64,000 nucleotides of DNA. It comes from Tetrahymena elliotti 4EA (lineage: Eukaryota; Ciliophora; Oligohymenophorea; Hymenostomatida; Tetrahymenidae). Below the pieces are notes generated by a model. That model was not told the DNA's origin and searched no databases. It worked only from the letters and a program-made list of their open reading frames with translations. The translations under genes and the position numbers were made by a program. The stretch is taken from contig JH720315.1 in NCBI GenBank assembly GCA_000231825.2, positions 588,549 to 652,548 on the forward strand. Direction: 5' to 3'. Shown here one piece after another: positions 39,915 to 52,600 of the stretch. The number at the start of each line of letters is the position of its first letter. Positions within the stretch are counted from its first letter, which is position 1.

Positions 39915-42900
39915 TCACTTTTCTAACTAATTTAAATTTAGCATACATTTCAATTTAAAACTAAAGTATTTTAGGGCTTAGATAAATTTTTTCTTCGAAT
40001 TAAAGTTTATTATGATTATTAAATACATGATTATCACAGCCAAGCATATTAAAGCAATTGTACACATAACTTAAGTTTATTAGGAATCTGATCTAAACTG
40101 CATCGAATTAATACAAAAGCTATTGAAATAAGGTATTAAACTCTAAATTCTAATAAATTTTATTTTTTAGTTTCATAAGGCTAATCTAGATTTAAAAAAT
40201 ACTATATCTTTTATATGAGTTTAATAAATCAAAAATAATAAGCATAGTATCAATAAATTTAAATTTTTTTGAAAAAATTTTTCTTATTTATTTAATCATT
40301 TTTAATACTAAGCTCTATATAAACAATTCCCATTTGAATCTATTCCCTAAAAAAATTATTTTCATAATATTGTTAATTATTCAAAATATTTACTGAAAAT
40401 TCATAATATTTATCTGTTAATTTCAAGCATATTTCATTTATAATACAAAAATCTAAATCGAAAGTGCACTCTATTTGAATTGTATTACTCAACTTAAGCA
40501 CGTTATTGATTAGATAGTTTTGAGACATTTAAATTATCAAAGCCAATATTTTTACATTGATTATTTTATTTCTTGTTCAAATAAGTTATTTACCCTGAAA
40601 TACACAATTCTATACTAGCAGAATTTGTTGTATCGCTAATGCAACGATTGAAGTTGTCTTTATCTAATCTACCAAAGATTGGAAATGACATTTTTTTGAT
40701 GATTAAGTTATCATCTTAACAATAATTAGCATTTAAGTTTGTAATTATTTTTTTTAAAAGAATAATAATAATAGTCAATGACAAAAAATTTCTTAAATAA
40801 AGAATCTACTCTGAAGTTTCAACTATGACGTAGCTTAATTTTGTTCTGCACAATACCCAGATGAATCTATAAGGCCTAAACATTTTTCATGATTAATTTT
40901 TGTATTATTTTCAACACACATGGTTCCATCACTTTTCTAGCATATTTACTAGGGTCATCAAAACAATATGAAATAAATTCAGGTGAAGCCTATTATAAAG
41001 AGGTTACACATTAATGATTTATATCTTTACCTATAAATGGACCAACACTAATTTGAATGCATTAAAATTAATAATTGCAAAATTTTTTATTCTTTATTTA
41101 TTGTAAATCTAGACAAACTTATGAAGGACTTAAAAAGCATATATGATTCAATTTTTTATAATAACTATTTATTATTAAAATTTTATATTAATTTTCAATT
41201 TTCAAGTATTAATGATTTTTATAAAAATATTAATTAATATGAGAGTAAACATTTTTCGCTATTAAAAATTAATGTATGAAATTCTTCACAGCAAATAGTA
41301 TAATAGTTTTAATAACTCAAAATAAAGAAAAAGTTATATAAAAATATTAATATTAACAGCTATTTGATAGAAATTTTTTTTCATCCACATCACAATGAAA
41401 ATATGAACTGAATAAAGTAATGATTCATTTACCTGGATGCAGATTTATCGAATTCTTGAACACAACTTGATCTTATTATTTCCCAATATAAGATTGACCC
41501 TCTATTTCAACACATTCAGATTTACCATATCCATTTAAAATGCAATATTTTTCACCACACAATTTTAAATCTATATATTATTTACTTTTAATATAATACA
41601 AGTTTAATTTTTAATGATTAAGTTTATATGTATTTATATGAATACTTGTTACTTTATTACCACATGATCCATCATTTAATTTTCCCTTAGTTTTAATAGA
41701 TTATATTTACAAATTTAAAGAAATAAAAAATAGCTATTACAACAATATAATCATTATTTGTGTTGATCTGAGAACAAAATAAAAAGAAATTACCAATTCT
41801 ATTATCATCAAAACACTGTAAAGCAGGAGTTTCATCATATGAGCCACATGTGCCATCCGTAAGTTTAGCAGGGTTAGAATTGTAATCCAAATTTATACAG
41901 AAAAAACTTTTTTAACATTACCTAATTTAAAAAAAAGTAAATTATTTGTGCCTTTCAAAATTTTAAAATTACTTATCACCACAATTTATTAATTTCCTTT
42001 GTTTTAGCTTTTATTTTTGCTTCAATGCTGTACTTAAAACGCAAATTCCATCATAACCTTTTCCCTGAAAATAGAAATAAAATGAATAAAAACATTTTTT
42101 AAATGAAATAAAATACAATTATATGAATAATAGACCCATCATATCCAAAACATATTGAATTTTAATCTGAGATATAAATACAATATTGAGGTTGCATATC
42201 GATTTATGGAAATTTTTGTGATAAAATACACTCATTTCTAATGGTTTTTCCCTATTATTTTAAGTGTATTTAAGGTAGAAAAATATTAGAATACTTACAA
42301 ATATTTTATTTGAGTCATAACTAAAACAAGAGTATTATTTGTTTTTATTTTTTAATTTACAATGAGATTCTTTACAGTAAATAGTTTGATTATAATACTT
42401 ATTTTTCTCCACACATAAACCATCAATAGTAACTCCCTTTATTAATTATTAAATAAAAATACATTTTTTAATTTACATTAGATTGCTAGTTATTCTAATC
42501 AAGCATTCAATAGAGAAGCATTTTCCTTCTCTTAATTAAAAACTATTAATTAAAATGGTCTCTAAATTAAAATCTATTTACTAACTACCACAAATTTATT
42601 CGAGTAATCCAAAGCAGAAATAATAATTAGGAATGTTTAAACCTATCTTTTTTTTTATATAAATCCATTAAAATCTTAACAAAATCCTTGTTTAATGTAT
42701 TTCAGCACTTATTTATTATACAAATATTTTAGAGACTGTTTTCATCAGCGAATTTAGCTATAATACTATAAATAAAAAAAGATATTAACTTTAAGGCTTT
42801 TTTTATTATATAAAGAGCTCATTCAGAATTATACAAATCTAGTAAAGAGATAGCAATAATATTTGCATTTAGTTTGGTATTTGCACATATTCTTTTATCT

Positions 42901-43134
42901 AAACTTTGGTAGACAACATTAGACTCAGTTAAGCAGAAATCTATCTCATCATACTCAACAGAGTCTAGTACACAAGCCCTATCTTATTTCTATCTTCCTA
43001 CAATTCTTACTCCATCAATTTTGACACATTTTTATTGAAGTATGTGAAAGCATTCTTCTCTTATTTCACAAAAGCAACTTATAAATAAATTCAAAATAAA
43101 TGCCTAATAAAATTGATATTATGAACAGATTCAT
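39915..43134 (-). pseudogene. Decayed copy with central deletion: both gene ends, middle missing
   Basis: The 5' part (43134 to about 40305) matches the first 3.3 kb of copy 2, exon by exon. The ATG at 43134 opens a hydrophobic leader, then a one-base shift puts the cysteine exon (SCFCEIREEC, IVGRQKQDRAC, DSVEYDEIDFC) out of frame with it. An in-frame TGA lies at 42819-42821, just after NIIAIS. Homology stops after GNCLYRAQY near 40305 and resumes near 40195 with the last-exon sequence KPYETKKQNLLEFRVQYL. A missing base near 40120 then shifts that frame; in the repaired frame it would end at TGA 39915-39917. About 11 kb of the middle and membrane region is absent. It is most similar to copy 2, so I infer a duplicate of copy 2 that was deleted internally and decayed. 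Confidence 0.85.
40196..40305 (-). other. Deletion junction inside the decayed copy
   Basis: The left flank begins in the exon equivalent to copy 2 position about 35814 (homology ends at TAGTAT). The right flank enters sequence resembling the last intron of copy 2 (24436-24578), including a shared AATAATAAGCAT string, and then the last exon. The junction therefore joins an outer-array exon to the last intron. No long repeat is obvious at the breakpoints in copy 2, although AT-rich microhomology is likely. Confidence 0.65.
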
Positions 43135-44679
43135 CTTCCCTAATAATCTAAATTAGTATTTAATTCAAATATAAAAATTTAATTTTTAATTATTCTATTT
43201 AAGTTTTTATTTCTTCGAAATTTTATAAAAGATATCTTTTGGGGTATTCATTATCAATAAATTTAAAAATAAAGAGAGTTCTATAAACTTAAGTTTCTAA
43301 AAGAAAAAAATCAATATCTGTTTACAAAGTATCTTAACAATAATTAATAAATAAAAATTGCTTTTAGAATTAGATAAAGACTAGACTACTGAATATTTTC
43401 TTTTTTTTTATTTGTGATTTAAAAGTCACTTTTTCAATATTTTATTCAAAAATAAAATGATTTTAGAAGAAAATCCAAATGAAAAAACCAAGTTTTATAT
43501 CCCCATCTCACTTCTTAAGAAAAAGCTTAAAGGATTCATTTAATAGTAGTTTTTTCAAAAAAGAAAGGTATTATTATAATTAATTTAAATAAATATCTTT
43601 CTTTATTTCATAATAACTTCCACTTAAATCACCCCAATATAATATATAATATGACTTTATTTTAATTAATAAAATTATGATAAACAACTAAATTATTTAT
43701 TAAAAAATTAATTTTTAGAAAACTATTTTTCAGTCGCCTTTTGTTAATTTGGAATAATTTTAGCTTTTTTTCAAAAAAAAGTGTAATATAAAAAAGTTAA
43801 CCTTAATATTAATTTTTATTTTTTCGAGAAAATCGTATGTTTTCTACATCAATTTTTAAGAATCATAATAAAAGAGAGTAGTAATCCTTATTTAACATAA
43901 CAATTAGATCCTGATTTTCAATTAGAATCTAATCTTATTAATATATTATAGTGATAAAAATAAAAATTCAAGGAAAAGCGTTAGGATTATTCATTTGTAA
44001 AAAGATTATCTTAAAGTTTATATTTAAATCTTCTTATTCAAGAATGACATTGTTCAAGAAATCACTTTATTTATCAATAAAATATTTAGGAGTGGCATAG
44101 GAAAAAGCTCATTGTAGATGTCAGTTATTTAAGAATATTTTAATTTATATTTAATAACGAATTATTTTTTAAAGATTTTTACACGCGAGAAAGAAAAGAG
44201 TTGAGAAGAAGAATATTTTTAAGTCTAAAAACGAAGAAGCTGGCATTTATCAGCTATTGTAATTATGAAAATTTATGAAATATTATCATTAACAACGTGG
44301 TAATCTCCAATTAAAATTATTAAAATTGAAAATTAAGAATAAATTATTGGTTAATTAAATAATTACATTTTTAATAGTCTAAGTTTTTAAATAAAAAGTA
44401 AATAGATTTTATAATTTAGAAATCAAACAATAAAATTATTAAATTAATTTAATAGAATCTGATTAGAGCTTGTAATTATTTTTCAAAGTAAAAAAAGAAG
44501 TTTAATTGTTTGTTTATTCATTTTAAGTTGGTGTATTTTTAAGAATATATTCTTATTAAATATGATAGATAATATTTATGAAATAATTTAAATGTTAAAT
44601 TATTATTTATTTTTGTTATTAAAGAATGCAAAATTTAAAAATAATTTGTTATATTAAATAAAAACAGTAGAAAAGTTTT
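43135..44679. other. Intergenic region between copy 3 end and decayed copy
   Basis: This 1.5-kb gap is longer than the roughly 0.8-kb gaps on either side of copy 2. The excess is taken up by the coding-like plus-strand fragments at 43457-44204. The remaining flanks are plain AT-rich DNA with no visible element. Confidence 0.6.
43457..44204 (+). pseudogene. Plus-strand gene remnant or small unrecognised gene
   Basis: ATG at 43457 opens 37 codons (start MILEENPNEKTKFYIPISLL, end QQFFQKRK) up to a GGTATT donor-like site at 43567-43570. Further on, a segment near 43.86-43.95 kb reads NPYLTQQLDPDFQLESNL and meets TGA at 43952. The next frame (43953 onward) reads KNDIVQEITLFINKIFRSGI and GKSSLQMSVIQEYFNLYL, and meets TGA at 44202. 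The amino-acid mix is protein-like and richer in G and C than its flanks, but I cannot assemble one frame without a shift or further introns. It is unrelated to the cysteine family and lies antisense to it. In this code random frames average about 60 codons, so confidence is limited. Confidence 0.35.
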
Positions 44680-46699
44680 TCAATTTGTATTAACACTTTG
44701 ATTATTTGTCACATTTTCTTTTTTGTTATAAAATTTGTTAAATTAGTAGAATTTGCTTAACACACCTATTGAGCTCTATTTAAAAGTATTTGCCTTCAAT
44801 TAATATTAATACTTAAAATAAGGTAAACTTTTTCTTATATTTGACCAAATCATTTGGACTCTATTATATCTCTCAGTATACTTATCCAAATTAAATTACT
44901 TTACTATTTTCTAGGTTCGAGGTGAGTAAGATTGCAAATATTTTATTATTTTAATATATCTAGGAACTCTGTAAAATTATAATTAAAATACTATTTAATA
45001 TAGTATAGCAAATACTACACATAGTAGGGCAATAGTGCAATATAATTATATTTCTTATGAGCTGACTCTAAATTACATAGTATTTATTGCAAAGCAAAAA
45101 GCTGTTAAATATTAAATTCTGAATTCTATTTAATTGAATTTCTCGCATTCATATGGTTTGTCTAATTTAAAAAAAAAAATCATTTTTTCAATATTAAAAA
45201 TTAGTAATCAAATAAAATATTCAAATATTTATTTAATATAAATAAATAAAAAAATATGGTATTTATTTTAAAAAAGAAAGAAGAAGAAATTACATCTAAA
45301 TACTAGAAGACTGTAGGATAAAGAAGCTATAATTGATGCAACTACTTAAAGTTAGCTGAATAAATAGGAATATTAGAATATGATGAATAGTATTAATTTG
45401 TAAACTATTTTCACAAAATCCCATAAAATAAATTATTACTTATAGTCTTAAGTAAAAAAGCCATACAATAGTTCATTTTAACAAGATCTTATATAGTACT
45501 TAATCTTATTTAATCTACAAATAATAAAAGTGAGGGGCAATAGCAAAGCAAATATGATAAATACTAAAATTAATGAATCAACTATGCTATAAGATTGATT
45601 TTAGCAATCCAAAGATAAGTACTCTATTACAAAATCTACATCATCAAACTTCTAGCAATTAATCTTTAAGTATAGATTTAAATTATTATGATAAAGTTTA
45701 AAAGGAGTTTTAAAAATTTTACTGATCTAAAAATTTTGGAGAGTATAGCATTTTAAGAAAAATAAATGAAGATGCTAAGAGAAACAAAGATTTCTTTGAT
45801 ATAGTTAGTATATTTTAAAGAAGATTTAATGATGATATAATACAATACCAAGCAAATTATTAGAGCAAAGTAAATTGCTAAAAAGAAGTAAATACTTTTC
45901 AAGACAATGCTATAATCATAAAAGATTTACTGTAAAAAGCATTCTGAAATTCGTATTTAGCTTGTAAAGAGATTACCAATGTCCATTAAAAGATATGAAA
46001 TAATATTTGGGATATTGCTGTCATATGTAAAAATTATTCCAAAAATGGAAAATTAAAAGATTAAAAACTTAAATATTCTAACACTATTTGAGTAATCGCT
46101 CATAGTGTAATTTTTAAAAAGTAGATATATCACTTTTGCTGCAAATTTAGTTTTAATATTAGTTAGTAATCTACTAGTTATTTATATTATTATTATTAAC
46201 GTGAATAGTAATATGGCGATTGGATAAATTATTTCTATAAAGTTAACATCATCACATCTAGTTTATAAAATAAAATTAATTTATTTTAGGGAGAATATAA
46301 TGTTTATTTACTTTTAACATTTCTGATAAAGATTCATGAAGTAATTTTCACCCCAGTTTTAACCACTCCTATCACAATCTTCACAAAGTGCTCCTGTATA
46401 GCCTTTAATAAAAAATTTATTTATTTTTTGAGAGAAATAATTTCTAAGTATACCTTATTTGCAGTAGTAATTTTTATCATCCATTTTAATATTTGATAAA
46501 CTTCTGTGCTTTTAATTTACAATTAAGTGGAGATCACCTACACAATTTTTACATGGATAGATAACAACAGATTATTTATTAACTCTCCATAGATTTTAAG
46601 GTAAAAAAATTTAGTTTTTAGAACAAACAGCATCTGGATGAGGACAAGGTTAGCAAATTGTTGTACTGGTAAAAGAATATTAATTATCATAACATTCCT
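44680..46699 (-). other. Copy 3 EGF-like module, multi-span membrane domain and tail
   Basis: GYTGALCEDCDRSG and WGENYFMNL precede an intron and then a series of hydrophobic segments like those of copies 1 and 2. GFFTQDYKQQFILWDFVKIV matches the conserved cytoplasmic loop. The last intron is 45162-45293 and splices to R-Y-K-P-Y in the same phase as the other copies. The last exon reads QYLTAFCFAINTMQF, another hydrophobic segment, and a tail rich in K, Q and N. Confidence 0.78.
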
Positions 46700-49600
46700 G
46701 GCAAGAATTATATTTATTTTTAAAAATTTTGGATACTAGACCTGGCTAACAAATTTAGGTTATCTAAACTGTAATAATAATTGGTTTGTTTATATAATCA
46801 ATTGTGTATTCATTATCACTAAACTAAGGTATTTAAATCAAATCACTAGTTATTTATAATTAAATTAACTCTCCAAATTATCCATAAACTAAAACTTATT
46901 AAGTTAAGTTAAAAACACCTTTATTGTGAGTAATTTGATTTTAGCTAATAAATCCATTTTATCCTAGTAAGTTAATTGAAATCAAGCTGTCTGAAGGAAT
47001 ATTGAGAATTTTTTCATTTTAATCGTTTGATAATGAAATTAATATATGATCCTATTGAATATTTAAAAAAATTATGTTTAATTGATAAAATAATTGAACT
47101 CAATGATGAAATAAATGACTGAATGATGAAATGATAAATTAAAATATGAAAGCATTAGTTACTTTGAATTGGCCTCCTAAATGATTGGCTATTTAGATAT
47201 TTTAAGTTGAAACATATTGATTATTAATAGACACATTAAATTAAGTAGGATATGTCTAAATATTTTATCCATATTTATTTGCTTTATTATCTTTGTAAGT
47301 ATTTTTAGAATACTTATTAGCCATTTAACCTGTTGTAGAAGCTAAAGCTCCTCCGTAATTTGCTTTATTTTTTTAAAATTTGCAACCTTCTATATTAATT
47401 TAATTCTTGAAAATGTTAAGATTATTATTTTCTAAAAATATTGCTCCACCTTATTGACGAGAATTGTTCTACTCAAAATCTGAATTTAATATGAAAATTG
47501 TAGATTCTTTTATGTATATAGCTCCTCCATTTATAATAGCTTTGTTATTTATGAATCGAGTTTAGTTAACAATTAATTAATTTTTTAAGCTCTTTTAAAA
47601 GCTTTTATCATCATAAATATGTTATTATATTTACTATAAGAACAGACCTGATCCATATTTAGCAATATTATTATAAAAATTTGAATCTTCAACTAATAGA
47701 TTTTAAGTGTCAATTTATAAAATACCAAAATCACACTCTTAACAAACGTTGTTAGTTACAGTAACATTTTTAACTAGACAATTTTAACTGTTGTAATAAA
47801 GAACACTTTAAACTGCTCTCTGTTCTTATTAGTTGTCAATAATATTTTAATTGTTCCTTATCATGGTGTCATACATATAAATGTTTTAAACAATTTCAAC
47901 TTTAATTAAATTTGTTAAAAACACACTCTTTTCATAGCTATTACCTATATCGAAGTAGGTTTACACATTTTTGATAATTAAAAGATTTTGATAAATAATT
48001 TTTTCTATTTCTTGAGAGAATTTAATTTATTTTAAGTTTTCACTTGGAACTATTTAAAACCTAGAAGATAGAATTTAGATATTTAAAGCTTATTCAATAT
48101 AAACTTAAGAAGGTTGAGATTATAAAATATAATAAACTGCTTTTTTTTTATATTATTGATCAAGATTTTCAAGTAAGTTGATAGTGTTCTAAACTTAATT
48201 GTTAAATTTGTCTGAAGATATTACAATTTTAGATTAAGAATCATAATAATTTTAAATATGGATACTACTTCCTTATAAAGAAAAATTATCCTAGAAAGTA
48301 CTCTTTTATATAATTATGGCACCTCTTTAACTTAAAGATTTTATATTTATAGCTCCTCCTTTATTCAAAGCAAAATTATTAGAAAATTGTGAATTATAGA
48401 TATAAACATCAAAAGTTCTTGAATTAGTTGCATCTATATGCATAACTCCTCCTATTGTTTCCAAATCATCGCTGCTATAAGCATAATTATTTTTAAAACT
48501 ACTTTTAAGAATATTTAGCTTTCCATAATTTTGCATATTTAAATAAAATGCACCACCTATTTAAGCTTAGCCAAAAATAAATTGTGAATAATTTATATCT
48601 AATTACTCTGTACTTATCATAAAGAATCCACCTTTTCTTGCTGTTTTAGAGCTTAGATAATTTTATAAATTACTAAATTTGCAAAAAATTAAAGTTATCT
48701 ACTTGACCATACCTTATATCCAATTAAAAGAACTTATCATATCTAAGTTGCTAAAAACTGAATTCATTATAAATACCTCAGTAGTAGCTGACTAAAAGTA
48801 AAACCCATAACAAATTTTGGATAAGATAGGCTAATTTATAAATAAAAAAATTTTTCGAAATTTCATATTAAAAAAAACTAATTTACCTCTTTAATAAGTG
48901 TCTATTATGTAAATGATCCAAGAGTAGCATTTGATATTGTTACATTAGTTTTAAATTTAGAGTTTATAGAAAAAAAAGAAATGTCTTTCGTACTATCTTA
49001 GATGATCAAATTAGTTTGGTTACTAAATATATTCTTAATAGTAACTTTAAGAGGGTTTTAAATTTAACTATCAAAGCTATTTTCAATTTAAATTATATTG
49101 CTTGAAATATTTATTTATTCCTGTATTATATTTTCTATTTTAATTTCTTTGTATGTTTATCTAAGGTAGCATATTTATCCAGTAATAAATTTGTTATCTG
49201 TCTAATACTATTGTATATCTGATAAGAAAATAGATTACATATTTTCAGTTTTTAATAACAAAAAATATTGATTGTCTATCATTGTTATTCTATCTATTTT
49301 TGTTTTATTCAATCCACTAAATTAAATAAATACTTATGGTATGTCTTGTTAAAATTAATTTCTTTAAATATCAAAACCACTGATAAAGCAATTGCTACTT
49401 TGTTAAGTTTATATCATTAGAAGTAGATATTAATTGGATACAATTTAATTATTTAGAATATTGACATCTGAAAGGTAGGATAGTTCATTTCCAATATTAA
49501 GTTAACTGTCTAACTATTAAATGAAACCATAATTGGCGATATTATTATTTATGATATTAAGTGTAGTAATATTAAATATATTTGATATTATAAGAGGGAT

Positions 49601-52600
49601 AAATTCTTTTTATGTTTATGAAAATATGCAATTCTAGAATGTCATATTGGTGATTGTAAAATTATTCATATTATTAGAATTTATTATTTAAGATTTATGA
49701 AGAAAGCTGCTATTTTCAAAGTTGATATTATCAAAAATAATAGTAATATTTTGATAAACTTAATAGTTTTACTATAAATCTATGATTAAAGATTATGAGT
49801 CAAATATCGATTTTCTAATATTTAAATTAGATACTTCAATTGTAGTATTCATAGCATTTAGTTAAAATAATGTAGATTATTTAAAACTGCTCTATTATTT
49901 TAAAAATAATTTAAATTTAAAAAAATTTATCTAATTTTTCAAAACTTTTATTTTTATGAATTTTAAGAATATTTTTATTTTTGAAGAAATTACATTAATT
50001 AGATTGCAAGAGCTTAATTTGATGAATATTTTAGAGTTTTCGTGTGTGTTATTTACATGTATCAAAGATTAAGCAGAATTGATATTTATGTTTTCAAAAG
50101 TAGTTTATTTGAATATCAAATCTGATTACTATGCAACTGGTAAAGTAATAGTGAGATATTGAATTTAATTTTCTTAAATTTACTAAAATTAACAATTTAA
50201 TAAATAAAATTCCTATAAAAAGCTGTTTGATATTATCAAGCCAAAGTTTGAGTTACTTCTCTACTGTTGGAAAGATATATTGTGTATATATATTTTGTCA
50301 AATCCAGAAATAGTAAAAGCTCCTAATTACATGAACTACATAGTAAAAGAAGAATTTATTGTTGTTATGTTTAAAGTTGTTGATAGAGTTCTAAAACTAT
50401 CTTTAATTGTGATTCCAAAAATTTGGGGTTTATAATCTAAGCAAGTATTGTCAACAAATATCAGCTATACTTCTAAATCTTTAACTTGTAATTCATTGTA
50501 ATATATAATAGCTTAATTGTAATCTATTTCATTAATAATAAGCTCATTTAAATTAATTTCATTCAACCTACTAAAGTTAATTGGTAAATCAACAGAACCA
50601 TCTCCAACTCTACTTGCAAGATCTAGACACTATGCATATATTTTTTTTTATTTTTTATAGTAACAACCTTGCTCTGAGTTATGGCAGAGATAGCATTTCC
50701 TTCTTGATTTATCATATGTAATAGAATAGTCCTAAAGTATAAAGCTTGAATCAATAGTTTTTCTACATGATAAGCATTATGCATCATAAATAAAGAGAGG
50801 ATTAATACTTGTGTCACTATTGTTAATGCAAGTATCACAGCTATTAAAAACATAAATAAATAAATTAATTTTAAATTAAGTAGAAAATATAAATACAGTA
50901 AAGGGCATAGTTAACAGTCATTTCCTTACTAAGTCAGAGATATCATACTAAGAGGATCTGGTATTTAATTTTACTTATAATAAATGATAGATACAAAATA
51001 AGCAAACTGGTTAAGTTATCCTAGAAGTTTATCATTATTACATTAGATACATTAAGGTTAATTGTTGATGAGTATACATTTAAGACAGTTGTTTCCACAC
51101 TTAATTTTAATACAACTCTTTTATTATTAATCTAAGTAGTAGCCTTCTTAGCATGATGTGCAATACATTTGATATTACTTTAGGTTAAAATCTATCCTAT
51201 CTTAGACAGTAAATTAAGATCTATCATATACTAATTTAGAGGTAAAATTATAACTTCTGGTTCCTTTGTTTTAAATATGTTATAAAAATAGATCTTTTAA
51301 TTTTATATTTTACCTTCATAACAATGTGAACATCCTTCTGGGCATTTTTTACATGAAAACAAAGATGGAATACTGTATTAGTCTATACACGAAAGACATT
51401 GATAAATTTAATCATTTTAATTAGTTGAGCTTGGATCTTAATATTTATAGCACTTTTCACAACCTAGAATCTATTTAAATAATATTTTAAATAAATATTA
51501 ATTGAAAACTATTTACATTATTTTTGCAAATATCTTCTTAGCAACGATAATTTTTAGAAATTTAATTTAATATATATCCATCCTTACAAAACAAACACTA
51601 AACCGTTTGCTAACTACTAGGAGGTGAAGGTGGAGTTGTAGGAGTAGAAGAAGACAATTTCGTAAAGCAATTACTACATTTTATATCTTTACTTGATGAT
51701 AGGCAACCATAAACACATTTTGTGGAATCAATAGACAAGAGATATCCTTCTCCACAATTTTTACAAATTTAAGTTGTTTAAGCATTCTATTAATTTTGAA
51801 CATACTACCAAATGTATTCAGAAAGATCATATTAATTTGTTCCTTATGTAATCTAAATTGTGTTAAAATCACAGTTTTCTATGTTTTTTACACAAGATTA
51901 ACCTATTGAAGAATTTTTTAAATATTGTTAATTTTTTAAACAATAATTATCTTACCATCTTAAGAAACGAAATAGCCATCTCTACAAGTTATACATTTCT
52001 TAATGAAATTTTATATATTTAATTATTGGAGAGAATATTACATTAAGAGTGCTTGATTGTAATTCAAAACTGAGAAATAATTTTCTATTATCAAAATATA
52101 ATTAATTATTTTTTTAATTCATATAGATTTTCATATTGTTTACATTTAAAATGTTTTTGTTATTAAAATTATAAATTTGTTGAATTTAATTACCATATTA
52201 GCATTATTTACAGTTTGTATCACATTATATACATGTATAAAGATCAGATGAAACCATGTAAAATTCAAAACACTCTAAGCATATTTTAACAAACTAATAG
52301 CTCTTGAGCTAGCTATAAGGTATCTGTGCTTTCAAAACAGCTTTTCCAGAAATAAAGGTTACATACTGACAATTTTTACAATTATCAGGGCATTTTTCAC
52401 ATATGCCATTATTGAGAACGTATTATGCTTAGCACTACGCACAGATTGCTGTATTATCATCACTTTAAATACAAGATTTACATCCTTGAGAACCTATTTT
52501 TAAGGATTGAAATTTACGAATAAATAAATGTTAGAAATATTAAGTTTACATAATTTCGATTGATAACTGACTAGAAAAAAGGAATTCGCTGTTTGTTGAG

